Below, one piece after another: positions 18,301-27,336 of a stretch of 64,000 bases of DNA (its first letter is position 1; each line of letters starts with the position of its first letter). Below the pieces are notes generated by a model, which saw nothing but the letters and a program-made list of their open reading frames with translations, ran no database searches and had not been told where the DNA came from. The position numbers and the translations under genes are program-made. The stretch is taken from positions 620,001 through 684,000 of the forward strand of contig OZ251464.1 of the NCBI GenBank assembly GCA_965242595.1, in the 5' to 3' direction. The DNA comes from SP197 sp965242595 (GTDB taxonomy: Bacteria; Pseudomonadota; Alphaproteobacteria; SP197).

Positions 18301-18933
18301 CGTCTCGTCCGCCTTTGACCAGGGGCGCTCCTCACCGGGAAACGCTGCTGGCAACGCCGCCACACTGTTGGCGATGCTGGCGGCTCTGGCCGCGATCCGG
18401 CCTTGCCGCCTGTCCGGACGGCCGCCGCCGATGCGGTATTCGCCCGCATGGAGATGGTCGCGGAGCTTGCGGACGATCTCCCGCGCCGCCTCATGGTCGA
18501 TTTCGCCCGGCTTTCTGTCGCCGGCAAAGCGCGCATACCAGCGCCCCTTTTCCCGCCCGCGCGCCTTGCCGTCGTCCTTATCGCCATAGGGGTGAACCTT
18601 CGAGTGCCAGCGCCGTTCCAGCTCGTCCCGCCGTTGGGAAAGGTTGAGCAGCCCCTCCGCCTCCAGAAGCTCGAAGGCGGCTCCGGCCAGCGCATCGCGC
18701 AGGCGCCGCTGCTCCCTTGTCGGCTTCCCGCTGCCCCTGGGCTTGGTTGCCACCTTGTCGATGGCCGATATCCACTGCGCGATGACCAGTTCGGGATGGC
18801 TGCGGGCGAAAACGGCGACATCGTCCAGGCTACAGGCCGCCCGCCCGTCGCTGTTGCGGCGCAGCCTCCGGCACAGGCCACCCGCCTCTTCCCGCACCGT
18901 TTCGCTTCGCCCATAAGGCTTGACGATCAACAT
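15385..18933 (-). CDS. cas13a: Cas13a (C2c2), type VI-A RNA-guided RNase effector
   Basis: Cas13a processes its crRNA and, on pairing with target RNA, cuts RNA with two HEPN domains, including bystander RNA. This 1182-residue protein has both active sites: R472-HGSF-H477 (HEPN1, codons at 17520-17503) and R1040-NALV-H1045 (HEPN2, codons at 15816-15799). Blocks match Rhodobacter capsulatus Cas13a as I recall it: QWISAIDK, HPYGDK, RGYGSDAEQARKQA, RLHRLLMAVLGRLVDYAG and MAYDRKLKNAVSKSI. ATG 18933 is chosen because that alignment begins there (MLIVKPYGR), GGAGG lies 12 bases upstream and a plausible promoter just beyond; an ATG at 19023 would add 30 unmatched residues. It lacks the S1-like C-terminal extension of the R. 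capsulatus protein and ends in an Arg-rich tail. The array follows directly; no cas1 or cas2 is nearby. Confidence 0.93.
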   Translation of the reverse strand: MLIVKPYGRSETVREEAGGLCRRLRRNSDGRAACSLDDVAVFARSHPELVIAQWISAIDKVATKPRGSGKPTREQRRLRDALAGAAFELLEAEGLLNLSQRRDELERRWHSKVHPYGDKDDGKARGREKGRWYARFAGDRKPGEIDHEAAREIVRKLRDHLHAGEYRIGGGRPDRRQGRIAARAASIANSVAALPAAFPGEERPWSKADETAYGAAGDVAASIRRAACQRETSGQRERKPRVSPYAMRDAAPILFAHYGRLFRGEDGGALSVAEARKAHPGLFALHGAVKATYAGILKGHRKRSVARLLPADMEALLRLVERRSGNRDLAALLRLGKAIHYRSSPDTPAAGEDAPGNAVDRWPDDVAQSRYLGSEGQAEIKRNEAFVRVWRNTVALAARTAKDWADAQGRIDRDILMENKIERATGTGFDAGAFRAKLLLLFGDRAELFRGGDDAFERSVLRLALEGWAELRHGSFHFKGRGGFVRALKHRSGNVANPAAIAAARKLLARDGEERQARLVATLRAAHVEHYFDQSRIDALVAAIVNGAPPTSPMPRLRRVLDRAEKAWRHAPWLLRLPSPGNRAELEKPGRMCRYTAVKLLYERAFPAWLEGQGHGALNVWIERAAGRATGAARKINKDEHAVARAAGLVRLESGEGIAELVDMLSAATASELRVQRGYGSDAEQARKQAKYIDDLRCDVVAQGFEAWLAQAGLDWVLDELGDGTLPEGRRGNLDAAPEPVSRPPREAADWEAVLYFLLHLVPVDAVNRLQHQLPKWSILEGAPSDDAEAVARLFDLYIAMHDAKFEGGEGMAGAEALKGLFDSEDAFSRACPTQPGEDSGRYVPWRGLREMLRFGGLQTPMKMFQQHPITDDDIDRLAAFEDGADGTSPIARQQEERERLHAKWVEEKREFSDGDKRAYRKALAEVVRHRRLAAHVRLVDHARLHRLLMAVLGRLVDYAGLWERDLYFATLALVWLRNTTPEDVFDDRGLEHLREGQIVEAIRRLRKSEREDGRAIFHRLEKSFGDGFLDKKNGIVCVRNALVHFNMLQNGAPIDLTKCIDDTRRLMAYDRKLKNAVSKSIIELMARENLDLAWTMADHRLSGATVKARQARHLEDGEILEDLHGERFVAMAAALFAGKRLQSDGDILSPTAAERAPSQAGKRRDGAAKRHRRPISRRRRR

Positions 18934-18964
18934 GGCAGCGCGCCCCTCCGGCGGCGTCGAACCC

Positions 18965-18993
18965 CATATGGGATGCGAACCCACCGCGAACAA
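18965..18993 (-). promoter_or_regulatory. Candidate promoter for cas13a
   Basis: On the minus strand TTGTTC (18993-18988) and CATATG (18970-18965) are separated by 17 bp, a plausible sigma-70 spacing. A transcript would start about 24 bases before ATG 18933. The -10 lies in a palindrome CCCATATGGG that could also be an operator. Both hexamers match the consensus only partly. Confidence 0.35.
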
Positions 18994-19158
18994 GCTCGCC
19001 CTGGGGACAACCCCCTTCGCCACCGCCGGCGGGATATGCGCGGGATATGTCGTTCACAAAGCGAGGTAGCGATGCGGGGTCACCCACCGCCGCCATGGCG
19101 CCCGCGCCTCCCATGGGCTAGCCTCGCCGCCCGCCGCCCGCAGGAGCGCGCCGCCGCC

Positions 19159-22100
19159 ATGACCGCCATCGTCGATAACCGCACGCGCCGCGTCGCCGAT
19201 GTTCTGCGGCGACACATCGTGGCCGGCGCGCGCCTGTCGGTGGTGTCGGCCTATTTCACCGTCTATGCCTACCAGGCCCTGCGCGGCGCGCTGGAAAAGG
19301 CCGCCCATATGCGCTTTCTCTACGGCGAGCCGCGCGGCGTCTCCAGCGTGGACCCGGCCGAAGACGAGGCCAGGGCCTTCCGCCTCGCCGAAGACGGGGG
19401 CATGGACCTCAAACAGGCCCTGGCGCAACGCCCGCTGGCCCGCGCCTGCGCCGCCTGGATCCGCCGCTGCGTCGATATCCGCACCGTCCGCCAGGCCAAT
19501 TTCCTGCACGGCAAACTCTATCACATCGCTGCGCCCGGCGGCAGCGCGGCCCTGGCCGGAAGCTCCAACTTCACCCGCCGCGGGCTGGGTTTCGGCGCCG
19601 CGTCCAATATCGAACTCAACCTGGAGATCGGCAGCGAGCGGGAGCGGGAAGCCCTGCTGGCCTGGTTCGACGGCCTGTGGGCGGACGATGACCTGACCCG
19701 CGACGCCAAGGCCGAGGTGCTGGCGGTGCTGGAACGGCTGGGCGCGGCCCATGCCCCGGAATTCGTTTATTACAAGACGCTGTTCCACATTTTCCAGGAT
19801 TGGCTTGCCGAACGCGGCCGCCGCGATGGCCTGCTTCACGACATCCACCTCTACGACACCCACATCTGGAAGCGGCTCTATTCCTTCCAGCGGGACGGCG
19901 CCACCAGCGCCATCAACCGCCTGCTGCGCCACAACGGCTGCATCGTCGCCGACAGCGTCGGCCTGGGCAAGACCTGGACGGCGCTGGCCGTCATCAAGTT
20001 CTTCGAGCTGCGCAACGAGCGGGTGCTGGTGCTGTGCCCGAAAAAGCTGCAAGAGAACTGGACCCGCTACACCTCCTGGGCCGCCCAGCGCCACAACCCC
20101 TTCGAAAAGGACCGGCTGAGCTACACGGTGCTCGCCCACACCGACCTCAGCCGTGAAAGCGGCCAGGCGGGGCAGATCGATCTCGCCCGTTTCAACTGGG
20201 GCGCCTTCGATCTGGTGGTGATCGACGAATCCCACAATTTCCGCAACGAAGGCAGCGACCGCTTCGACGAGGAAGGCCGCATCCTCCGGCGCAGCCGCTA
20301 CCGCCGCCTGCTGGAAGAGGTCATCGAGAGCGGCGTCGCAACCAAGGTGCTGATGCTTTCGGCGACACCGGTCAACACCAGCCTGCGCGATCTGCGCAAT
20401 CAGATCTACCTGATGACCGAAAAGCGCCGCGACGCCTTTCGCCAAACCCTGGGCATCGACGACCTCCAGCATGTGTTCGGGGTGGCCCAGCGCGCCTTTC
20501 TGGAATGGGAAAAGCAGCGCAAACGCAACGGCGCCGGCAGGCCCGGCAAACACGACCTGATCGAAAGCCTGGGCGCGGAGTTCCTGACCGTGCTGGACGC
20601 CGTCACCATCGCCCGTTCCCGCGTCCATCTGAACCGCTTCTATCCCGACATCGCCGAGAAGATCGGCGGCTTCCCGGAACGGGCCCGGCCGGTCAATCTG
20701 CACCCGCCCAGCGACCGCGACGGCGCCATCTCCTACGACGACCTGCACGCCCGGATCGGCGCCTTCCGCCTCGCCGTCTATAACCCCTCGCAATATCTCC
20801 GCGACCCGTCGCGCCTGAAGGCCGGCGAGGAGGCGCGGGGCTTCGACCAGCGCGACCGCGAACGCTTCCTGATCGCCATGATGCGCGTGAACCTGCTGAA
20901 GCGCCTGGAAAGCTCGGTGCAGGCCTTCGCGCTGACCATGGGGCGCATCCTCGACAAGATGGACGCGCTGGAGCGTCGCATCGCGGCCTGGCGCGACCGC
21001 AAGGCCGGCGCCGACGACGCCGTCGAGACCCGGCCCGACGCGGACGATGAGGACGAGGAGTTCAGCGTCGGGCGCAGCGTCCGCTACCGCTTCGCCGAAC
21101 TCGACATCGACCGCTGGCGCCGCGATCTGGCTGCGGACCGGGAAATCTTCGCCGCCTTGAGGCGCCAGGTGGAACAGGTCACGCCGCAACGCGACGCCAA
21201 ACTGGCCGCATTGTGCGAGCTGCTGGCGAACAAGACCGGCCATCCCACCCGCGACAAGGACGGGCGCGAAAACCGCAAGGCGCTGGTGTTCACCGCCTTC
21301 GCCGATACCGCCCGCTACCTCTATCGCCAGGTGAGGGAATCGCAGCCCGAAGCATCGGTGGCGCTGGTGACGGGCGGCGGCGGCAACCACAGCAGCACCG
21401 GCGCCTCGCATCCGGTCGATATCCTGGCACAGTTCGCGCCCCGCGCGCAGGAGCGGGGGGAGGGCGGCGGCGAGATCGACATCCTGATCGCCACCGACTG
21501 CCTGTCGGAAGGGCAGAACCTCCAGGATTGCGACCTGGTGGTGAACTACGACATCCACTGGAACCCGGTGAAGCTGATGCAGCGCTTCGGGCGCATCGAC
21601 CGCCTCGGCAGCCGCAACCGCCAGGTCGCCATGACCAATTTCTGGCCCACCCGGGAGCTCGAACGCTATCTCGACCTGAGAAACCGGGTCGAGGCGCGCA
21701 TGGCGCTGGCCGACGCGGCCGCGACCGGTCTCGACGACCCGCTCGACCGGGAACAGGGCGAGGAGGCGGCCCGGAGAGAGCTCGCCTTCCGCAACCGCCA
21801 GCTGCAACGCCTGCGCGACGAGATCCTCGACGGCGAACAGGCGCAGGACGGCGTCGCCATGAGCGACCTCACCCTCGACGACTTCGTCGCCGACCTGCTG
21901 CGCTATGTCGAGACCAACCGCGCCGCGCTGGAAGCCGCCCCCTTCGGCATCTATGCCGTCGCCGCCGGCCCCCATCCGGGCGCCATCTTCTGTCTCAGGC
22001 ACAAGACCGGCCCCGGCGAGCGCGCCGTCAACCCGCTGCAACCCTGGTTCCTGGTTCATGTCCGCGCAGACGGCGGCGTGCGCTACGGTTTCCAGCAGGC

Positions 22101-22419
22101 GCGCCAGTGCCTTACCCTCTTTCGCCAGCTGGCCGCCGGGCACAGCGCCCCCGACCAAGCCCTGGAGGCGGCCTTCGACCGGGAGACGCAGCAGGGACGG
22201 CGCATGGAACGCTACGACCGCCTGCTGGAAGCTGCCCTGGCCGACATCGCCGCCGCCTTTCGCAGGGCGGAACGGCGCCGCCTCGGCCAGGACCGCGGCG
22301 CCAGACTCGCCAGGGCCGCCCAGCGCCCCGAAGGCGCCGACCGCTTCGAGCTGGTGACCTGGCTGGCGATAGCGCCCCGGTCCGGCCGCCGGGGGACCGC
22401 CGGGCCGGCTTTGACCTGA
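19159..22419 (+). CDS. PLD-nuclease/SNF2 helicase fusion protein (restriction-like)
   Basis: This 1086-residue protein has an N-terminal phospholipase D-type nuclease domain (LHGKLYH with His117 and Lys119, and GSSNFTRRG from residue 134) followed by a Snf2-family DNA translocase: Walker A DSVGLGKT at 265-272, DESH at 356-359, SATPVNT, and motif VI QRFGRIDRLGSRN starting near 808. Only one H-x-K motif is seen, as in the PLDc_N_Snf2-like family, where two chains are presumed to form one site. Such proteins serve as the nuclease/motor of restriction-like systems and accompany Eco57I-type methyltransferases like the one at 8442. Start ATG 19159 has AGGAG 12 bases upstream. It is co-directional with ispG and divergent from cas13a. 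Confidence 0.8.
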   Translation: MTAIVDNRTRRVADVLRRHIVAGARLSVVSAYFTVYAYQALRGALEKAAHMRFLYGEPRGVSSVDPAEDEARAFRLAEDGGMDLKQALAQRPLARACAAWIRRCVDIRTVRQANFLHGKLYHIAAPGGSAALAGSSNFTRRGLGFGAASNIELNLEIGSEREREALLAWFDGLWADDDLTRDAKAEVLAVLERLGAAHAPEFVYYKTLFHIFQDWLAERGRRDGLLHDIHLYDTHIWKRLYSFQRDGATSAINRLLRHNGCIVADSVGLGKTWTALAVIKFFELRNERVLVLCPKKLQENWTRYTSWAAQRHNPFEKDRLSYTVLAHTDLSRESGQAGQIDLARFNWGAFDLVVIDESHNFRNEGSDRFDEEGRILRRSRYRRLLEEVIESGVATKVLMLSATPVNTSLRDLRNQIYLMTEKRRDAFRQTLGIDDLQHVFGVAQRAFLEWEKQRKRNGAGRPGKHDLIESLGAEFLTVLDAVTIARSRVHLNRFYPDIAEKIGGFPERARPVNLHPPSDRDGAISYDDLHARIGAFRLAVYNPSQYLRDPSRLKAGEEARGFDQRDRERFLIAMMRVNLLKRLESSVQAFALTMGRILDKMDALERRIAAWRDRKAGADDAVETRPDADDEDEEFSVGRSVRYRFAELDIDRWRRDLAADREIFAALRRQVEQVTPQRDAKLAALCELLANKTGHPTRDKDGRENRKALVFTAFADTARYLYRQVRESQPEASVALVTGGGGNHSSTGASHPVDILAQFAPRAQERGEGGGEIDILIATDCLSEGQNLQDCDLVVNYDIHWNPVKLMQRFGRIDRLGSRNRQVAMTNFWPTRELERYLDLRNRVEARMALADAAATGLDDPLDREQGEEAARRELAFRNRQLQRLRDEILDGEQAQDGVAMSDLTLDDFVADLLRYVETNRAALEAAPFGIYAVAAGPHPGAIFCLRHKTGPGERAVNPLQPWFLVHVRADGGVRYGFQQARQCLTLFRQLAAGHSAPDQALEAAFDRETQQGRRMERYDRLLEAALADIAAAFRRAERRRLGQDRGARLARAAQRPEGADRFELVTWLAIAPRSGRRGTAGPALT

Positions 22420-22517
22420 GGCCCGGCCTGGGCTATCCGGTCCCCGGGCTATTTGGCTCAAGTGGTCGATCGATCTGATGTTCGTCGCCCGCCGGCGGCG
22501 CTCCCGGAGCGGGGGAC

Positions 22518-23636
22518 ATGACGACATTGCAAAGCCTCCCGCGCCGCGCCAGCCGCAAGATCGGGGTCGGCCGCGTCGAGGTCGGCGGCGACGCGCCGAT
22601 CTCCGTGCAGTCCATGACCAACACCCCCACCGCCGATGCCGCCGCCACCCTGGATCAGGTGCGCCGCCTGGCCCTGGCCGGGGCCGACATCGTACGCGTC
22701 TCCTGCCCCGACCGGGAGTCCACCGCCGCCCTGGCCACCGTCGTGCGCGAGGCGCCGGTGCCGCTGGTGGCCGACATCCACTTCCACTACCGGCGCGCCA
22801 TCGAGGCGGCCGCCGCCGGCGCCGCCTGCCTGCGCATCAATCCCGGCAATATCGGTGCCGCCCACCGCGTCCGCGAGGTAATCCAGGCCGCCAGGGATCA
22901 CGGCTGTTCCATGCGCATCGGCGTCAATGGCGGCTCGCTGGAAAAGCGGCTGCTGCGCAAGCACGGCGCCCCGACCCCCGCCGCCATGGTGGAAAGCGCC
23001 CTGGACCACGCCCGCCTGCTGGAAGACAACGGCTTTCTCGACTTCAAGATCAGCGTCAAGGCCTCCGATGTCGCCCTGGCCGTCGCCGCCTGCCGCGCCC
23101 TGGCGCGGGCCTGCGACTATCCCCTTCACCTCGGCATCACCGAGGCCGGCGGGCCGATGGGCGGCAGCGTGAAATCGGCCATCGGCATCGGCATGCTGCT
23201 GGCGGAGGGCATCGGCGATACCATCCGCGTCTCGCTCGCCGCCGACCCGGTCCAGGAGGTTCGCGTCGGCTGGGAGATCCTGAAGGCGCTGGGCCTGCGC
23301 CGGCGCGGCGTCAATGTCGTCGCCTGCCCGTCCTGCGCCCGCCAGCGCTTCGACGTCATCGCCACCGTGGCCGAGATCGAGCGCCGCCTGGCCCATATCT
23401 CCGTGCCCATGACCGTCTCCATCGTCGGCTGCGTCGTCAACGGCCCCGGCGAGGCCAGGATGGCCGATATCGGGCTGACCGGCGGCGGCAAGGGCAGCCA
23501 TCTGGTCTATCTGGCCGGCCAGGCCGGCGGCAAGCTCGCCTCGGCCGAGATCGCCGACGGCATCGTGGCCCTGGTGGAAGAACGGGCGGCGGCCCTGGCG
23601 GCAGGCAGCGACGCGGCCCGGCCGGGCGCCGCCTGA
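22518..23636 (+). CDS. ispG: 4-hydroxy-3-methylbut-2-enyl diphosphate synthase (flavodoxin type)
   Basis: IspG (GcpE) reductively converts methylerythritol cyclodiphosphate to HMBPP in the MEP isoprenoid pathway with a [4Fe-4S] cluster. Seen in 372 residues: N-terminal VGGDAPISVQSMTNTPT (start VGGDAPISVQ), RINPGNIG, ITEAGGP, and the cluster ligands Cys270 and Cys273 in CPSC, Cys305 in GCVVNGPGE and the Glu of that motif. It begins a tightly packed run ispG-hisS-hemA-prfA-prmC; hisS follows after eight bases. Confidence 0.96.
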   Translation: MTTLQSLPRRASRKIGVGRVEVGGDAPISVQSMTNTPTADAAATLDQVRRLALAGADIVRVSCPDRESTAALATVVREAPVPLVADIHFHYRRAIEAAAAGAACLRINPGNIGAAHRVREVIQAARDHGCSMRIGVNGGSLEKRLLRKHGAPTPAAMVESALDHARLLEDNGFLDFKISVKASDVALAVAACRALARACDYPLHLGITEAGGPMGGSVKSAIGIGMLLAEGIGDTIRVSLAADPVQEVRVGWEILKALGLRRRGVNVVACPSCARQRFDVIATVAEIERRLAHISVPMTVSIVGCVVNGPGEARMADIGLTGGGKGSHLVYLAGQAGGKLASAEIADGIVALVEERAAALAAGSDAARPGAA

Positions 23637-23644
23637 CCCCCGCC

Positions 23645-24973
23645 ATGGCGGAACCGGAAGCGCAGGACGGCGCGCGCCCGCAGCGCCCACAGCGCCCACA
23701 GCGGCTGCAACCGGTGCGCGGCATGCGCGATCTGCTGCCGGAAGAGTGCCGCGCCCATCTCCGGGTGGAGGAGGCCTGCCGCCGCATCGCCCAGCTTCAC
23801 GGCTACGGCGAAATCCGCACCCCGCTGCTGGAGCCGCTGCCGGTGTTCGCCCGCAGCCTGGGCGAGGCCGACGCGGTGCAAAAGGAGATGTATGTCTTCC
23901 AGGATCGCGCCGGCGCGGCCCTGGCGCTGCGCCCGGAGAACACGGCCGCCGTCGCCCGCGCCGTCCTCGGCAACGGCCTGCTGGATCGCCTGCCCCTGCG
24001 CCTGCACTATGCCGGGGCGATGTTCCGCTACGAGCGCCCCCAGAAAGGGCGCTATCGCCAGTTCCACCAGATCGGGGTGGAATTGTTCGGCGTGGCGGAA
24101 GCCGAAGGCGATGTCGAGGCCATCGCCCTGGCGGCCGACCTGCTGGCGGCCCTGGGGCTGGAGGACGGCATCGAGCTGCGCATCAACACCCTGGGCGACG
24201 GCGAAAGCCGGCGCCGCTACCGCGCCGCCCTGGTGGCGTGGCTGCAACGCCACCGCGATGCGCTCAGCGCCGACAGCCGCGCCCGGCTGGAGCGCAACCC
24301 CCTGCGCGTGCTCGATTCCAAGGACGAGGGCGACCGGGCGCTGCTGGCCTCGGCGCCCCAGATCGACGCCCATCTCACGCCCCAGGCCGGGGCGCATTTC
24401 GCCCGCGTGCTGGCGGGCCTGGACGATCTGGGCATCGCCTTCCAGGTCGATCGCCGCATCGTGCGCGGCCTGGATTATTACTGCCACACGGCGTTCGAAT
24501 TCGTCACCGCCGCCCTGGGCGCCCAGGGCACGGTGATCGGCGGCGGGCGCTACGATGGGCTGATGGAGCAGATGGGCGGCCCGGCCGTGGCCGGTGTCGG
24601 CTGGGCCGGCGGCATCGAAAGGCTGGCACAGCTGGCCGGCCCCGGCCCCGCCCCACCCCGCCCCATCGCCATCGTGCCGGTGGGCGAGCGCGCGGCCAGG
24701 CAGGCCCCCATTCTGGCCCGCCAGCTGCGCCGGGCGGGCCGGGGCGCCGATCTCGCCTATCGCGGCAATCTGCGCCGCCGCATGCAGCGGGCCGGCAAGC
24801 TCAACGCCCGCTATGCGCTCATCTTCGGCGACGACGAGGCAGGGCGCGGCGTCGTCCAGCTGCGTGACCTGGACAGCGGCGAGCAGCGCGAGGTCGCCAT
24901 CGACGATCTGGGCGCAGCTCTGGACGGCGACCTGGCCGCCGCCCCAGGCGCGCCGCCGCAAGGCGGCGGCTGA
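23645..24973 (+). CDS. hisS: Histidyl-tRNA synthetase
   Basis: HisS charges tRNA-His. The 442-residue class II synthetase shows motif 1 near the N-terminus (QPVRGMRDLLPEE), motif 2 AMFRYERPQKGRYRQFHQ (FRYERPQKGR), the histidine motifs RGLDYY and GGGRYDGL, and a C-terminal anticodon-binding domain. The N-terminus has a short Gln-Arg-Pro repeat (PQRPQRPQRLQP) that is not part of the family core. ATG 23645 is eight bases after ispG; the frame is open further back through ispG in another phase, which is coincidental. Confidence 0.95.
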   Translation: MAEPEAQDGARPQRPQRPQRLQPVRGMRDLLPEECRAHLRVEEACRRIAQLHGYGEIRTPLLEPLPVFARSLGEADAVQKEMYVFQDRAGAALALRPENTAAVARAVLGNGLLDRLPLRLHYAGAMFRYERPQKGRYRQFHQIGVELFGVAEAEGDVEAIALAADLLAALGLEDGIELRINTLGDGESRRRYRAALVAWLQRHRDALSADSRARLERNPLRVLDSKDEGDRALLASAPQIDAHLTPQAGAHFARVLAGLDDLGIAFQVDRRIVRGLDYYCHTAFEFVTAALGAQGTVIGGGRYDGLMEQMGGPAVAGVGWAGGIERLAQLAGPGPAPPRPIAIVPVGERAARQAPILARQLRRAGRGADLAYRGNLRRRMQRAGKLNARYALIFGDDEAGRGVVQLRDLDSGEQREVAIDDLGAALDGDLAAAPGAPPQGGG

Positions 24974-24977
24974 CGCC

Positions 24978-26257
24978 ATGGCCCAGCCCGTCCATGTCGC
25001 GGTGGGCGCCAACCACAGGTCGGCGCCGCTGGATCTGCGCGAGCGCCTGTTCGTGCCCGCCGCCGAAACACCGGCCTTCTATGCGCTGCTGAAGGCCGAA
25101 GGCTTCGACGAGGCGCTGCTGCTTTCCACCTGCGACCGGGTGGAGGTCCACGCCCTCCACCACGAGCCGGCCAGCGCCATCGGACGGCTGCGCGCCATCT
25201 TGGCGGCCCGGGCCGGCGCCCCCAGTCCGACGGATAGCCCGGCGGACAGCCCGGCGCTGGACGGGCGCTTCTACGGCCTCGCCGGGCGGGCGGCGCTGCG
25301 CCAGCTGCTGGCGGTGGCCGCCTCCCTCGACAGCCTCATCGTCGGCGAACCCCAGGTGCTGGGCCAGCTGAAGGAAAGCCACCGCCGCGCCGCCGCCGCC
25401 GGCATGGTGGCCGGCGCCCTGGAACGGCGCCTGCGCAGCGCCTACGAGACCGCCAAGCGGGTGCGCAGCGAAACCGCCATCGGCGAGCGCGCGGTCTCCA
25501 TCGCCTCGGCCGCCGTCGAGGTGGCCCGCCATGTCCACGGCGATCTGGGCGCCGTCGCCGCCCTGCTGCTGGGCACCGGCGAGGGCGGCGCGCTGATCGC
25601 CCATCGCCTCGCCAGCCACGGCCTGGGCCGCCTCGCCGTCCTGGGCGAGCGGGCGCGCCTGACCGCCGCCCTGGCCGAAACCCTGCGCGCCCGCCCGGCG
25701 CCGCCCGCCGACCGGGAGCGCGAGCTGGCGGCGGGCGACATCCTGGTGCTGGCGACCGGCGCCGCGCGCCACGCCGTCACCGCCGACGAGTTGCGCCGGG
25801 CGCTGAAGGCGCGCCGCCGCCGCCCGATCTTCGTGATCGATGCCGGCGTGCCGCCCCAGGCCGACCCCTCCATCGAGCGCCTGGACGACGTCTTCCTCTA
25901 TCGGCTGGACCATCTGGAAGAACACGCCCTGGCCGGGCGCCGCGCCCGCGAAGACGACACCGGCCCCGCCTGGGCCATCGTCGATCGGGCGCTGGCCGCC
26001 TTCGCCGCCGACCGCGCCGGGCGCTGCGCCGTGCCGGCCCTGCGCGCCCTGCGCGCCCGCTTCGAGGCGGAGCGCGAGGCGGTGCTGGCCGCCAGGGGTG
26101 GCGGCGATGCCGCCGAGGCCACCCGCCGCCTGGTCAACCGCCTGCTGCACGACCCCAGCGAGGCCCTGCGCGCCCTGGCCGCCGCCGATCCTACCGCCGC
26201 CGCCGCCTGCCAGCGCGCCTTGCACCGGCTGTTCCGCCTGGACCGGGAGGAGGGGCC

Positions 26258-26261
<4 letters not shown>
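24978..26261 (+). CDS. hemA: Glutamyl-tRNA reductase
   Basis: HemA reduces glutamyl-tRNA to glutamate-1-semialdehyde, the first step of haem synthesis in the C5 pathway. Seen in 427 residues: ANHRSAPLDLRERL at the N-terminus, catalytic Cys52 in LLSTCDRVE, SLIVGEPQVLGQLKESHR, and VIDAGVPP in the NADPH domain. The nucleotide-binding loop reads LLLGTGEGGALIA, somewhat diverged from the usual GAGEM. Having the C5-pathway enzyme is notable because many alphaproteobacteria use ALA synthase. It starts four bases after hisS and ends overlapping the prfA start (GTGA). Confidence 0.92.
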
Positions 26262-27331
<1,070 letters not shown>

Positions 27332-27336
27332 ACGCC

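Noticed and set aside
18934..19023. The longer Cas13a start at 19023
   Set aside because: The 30 extra residues match nothing, and a ribosome site and plausible promoter lie inside them.
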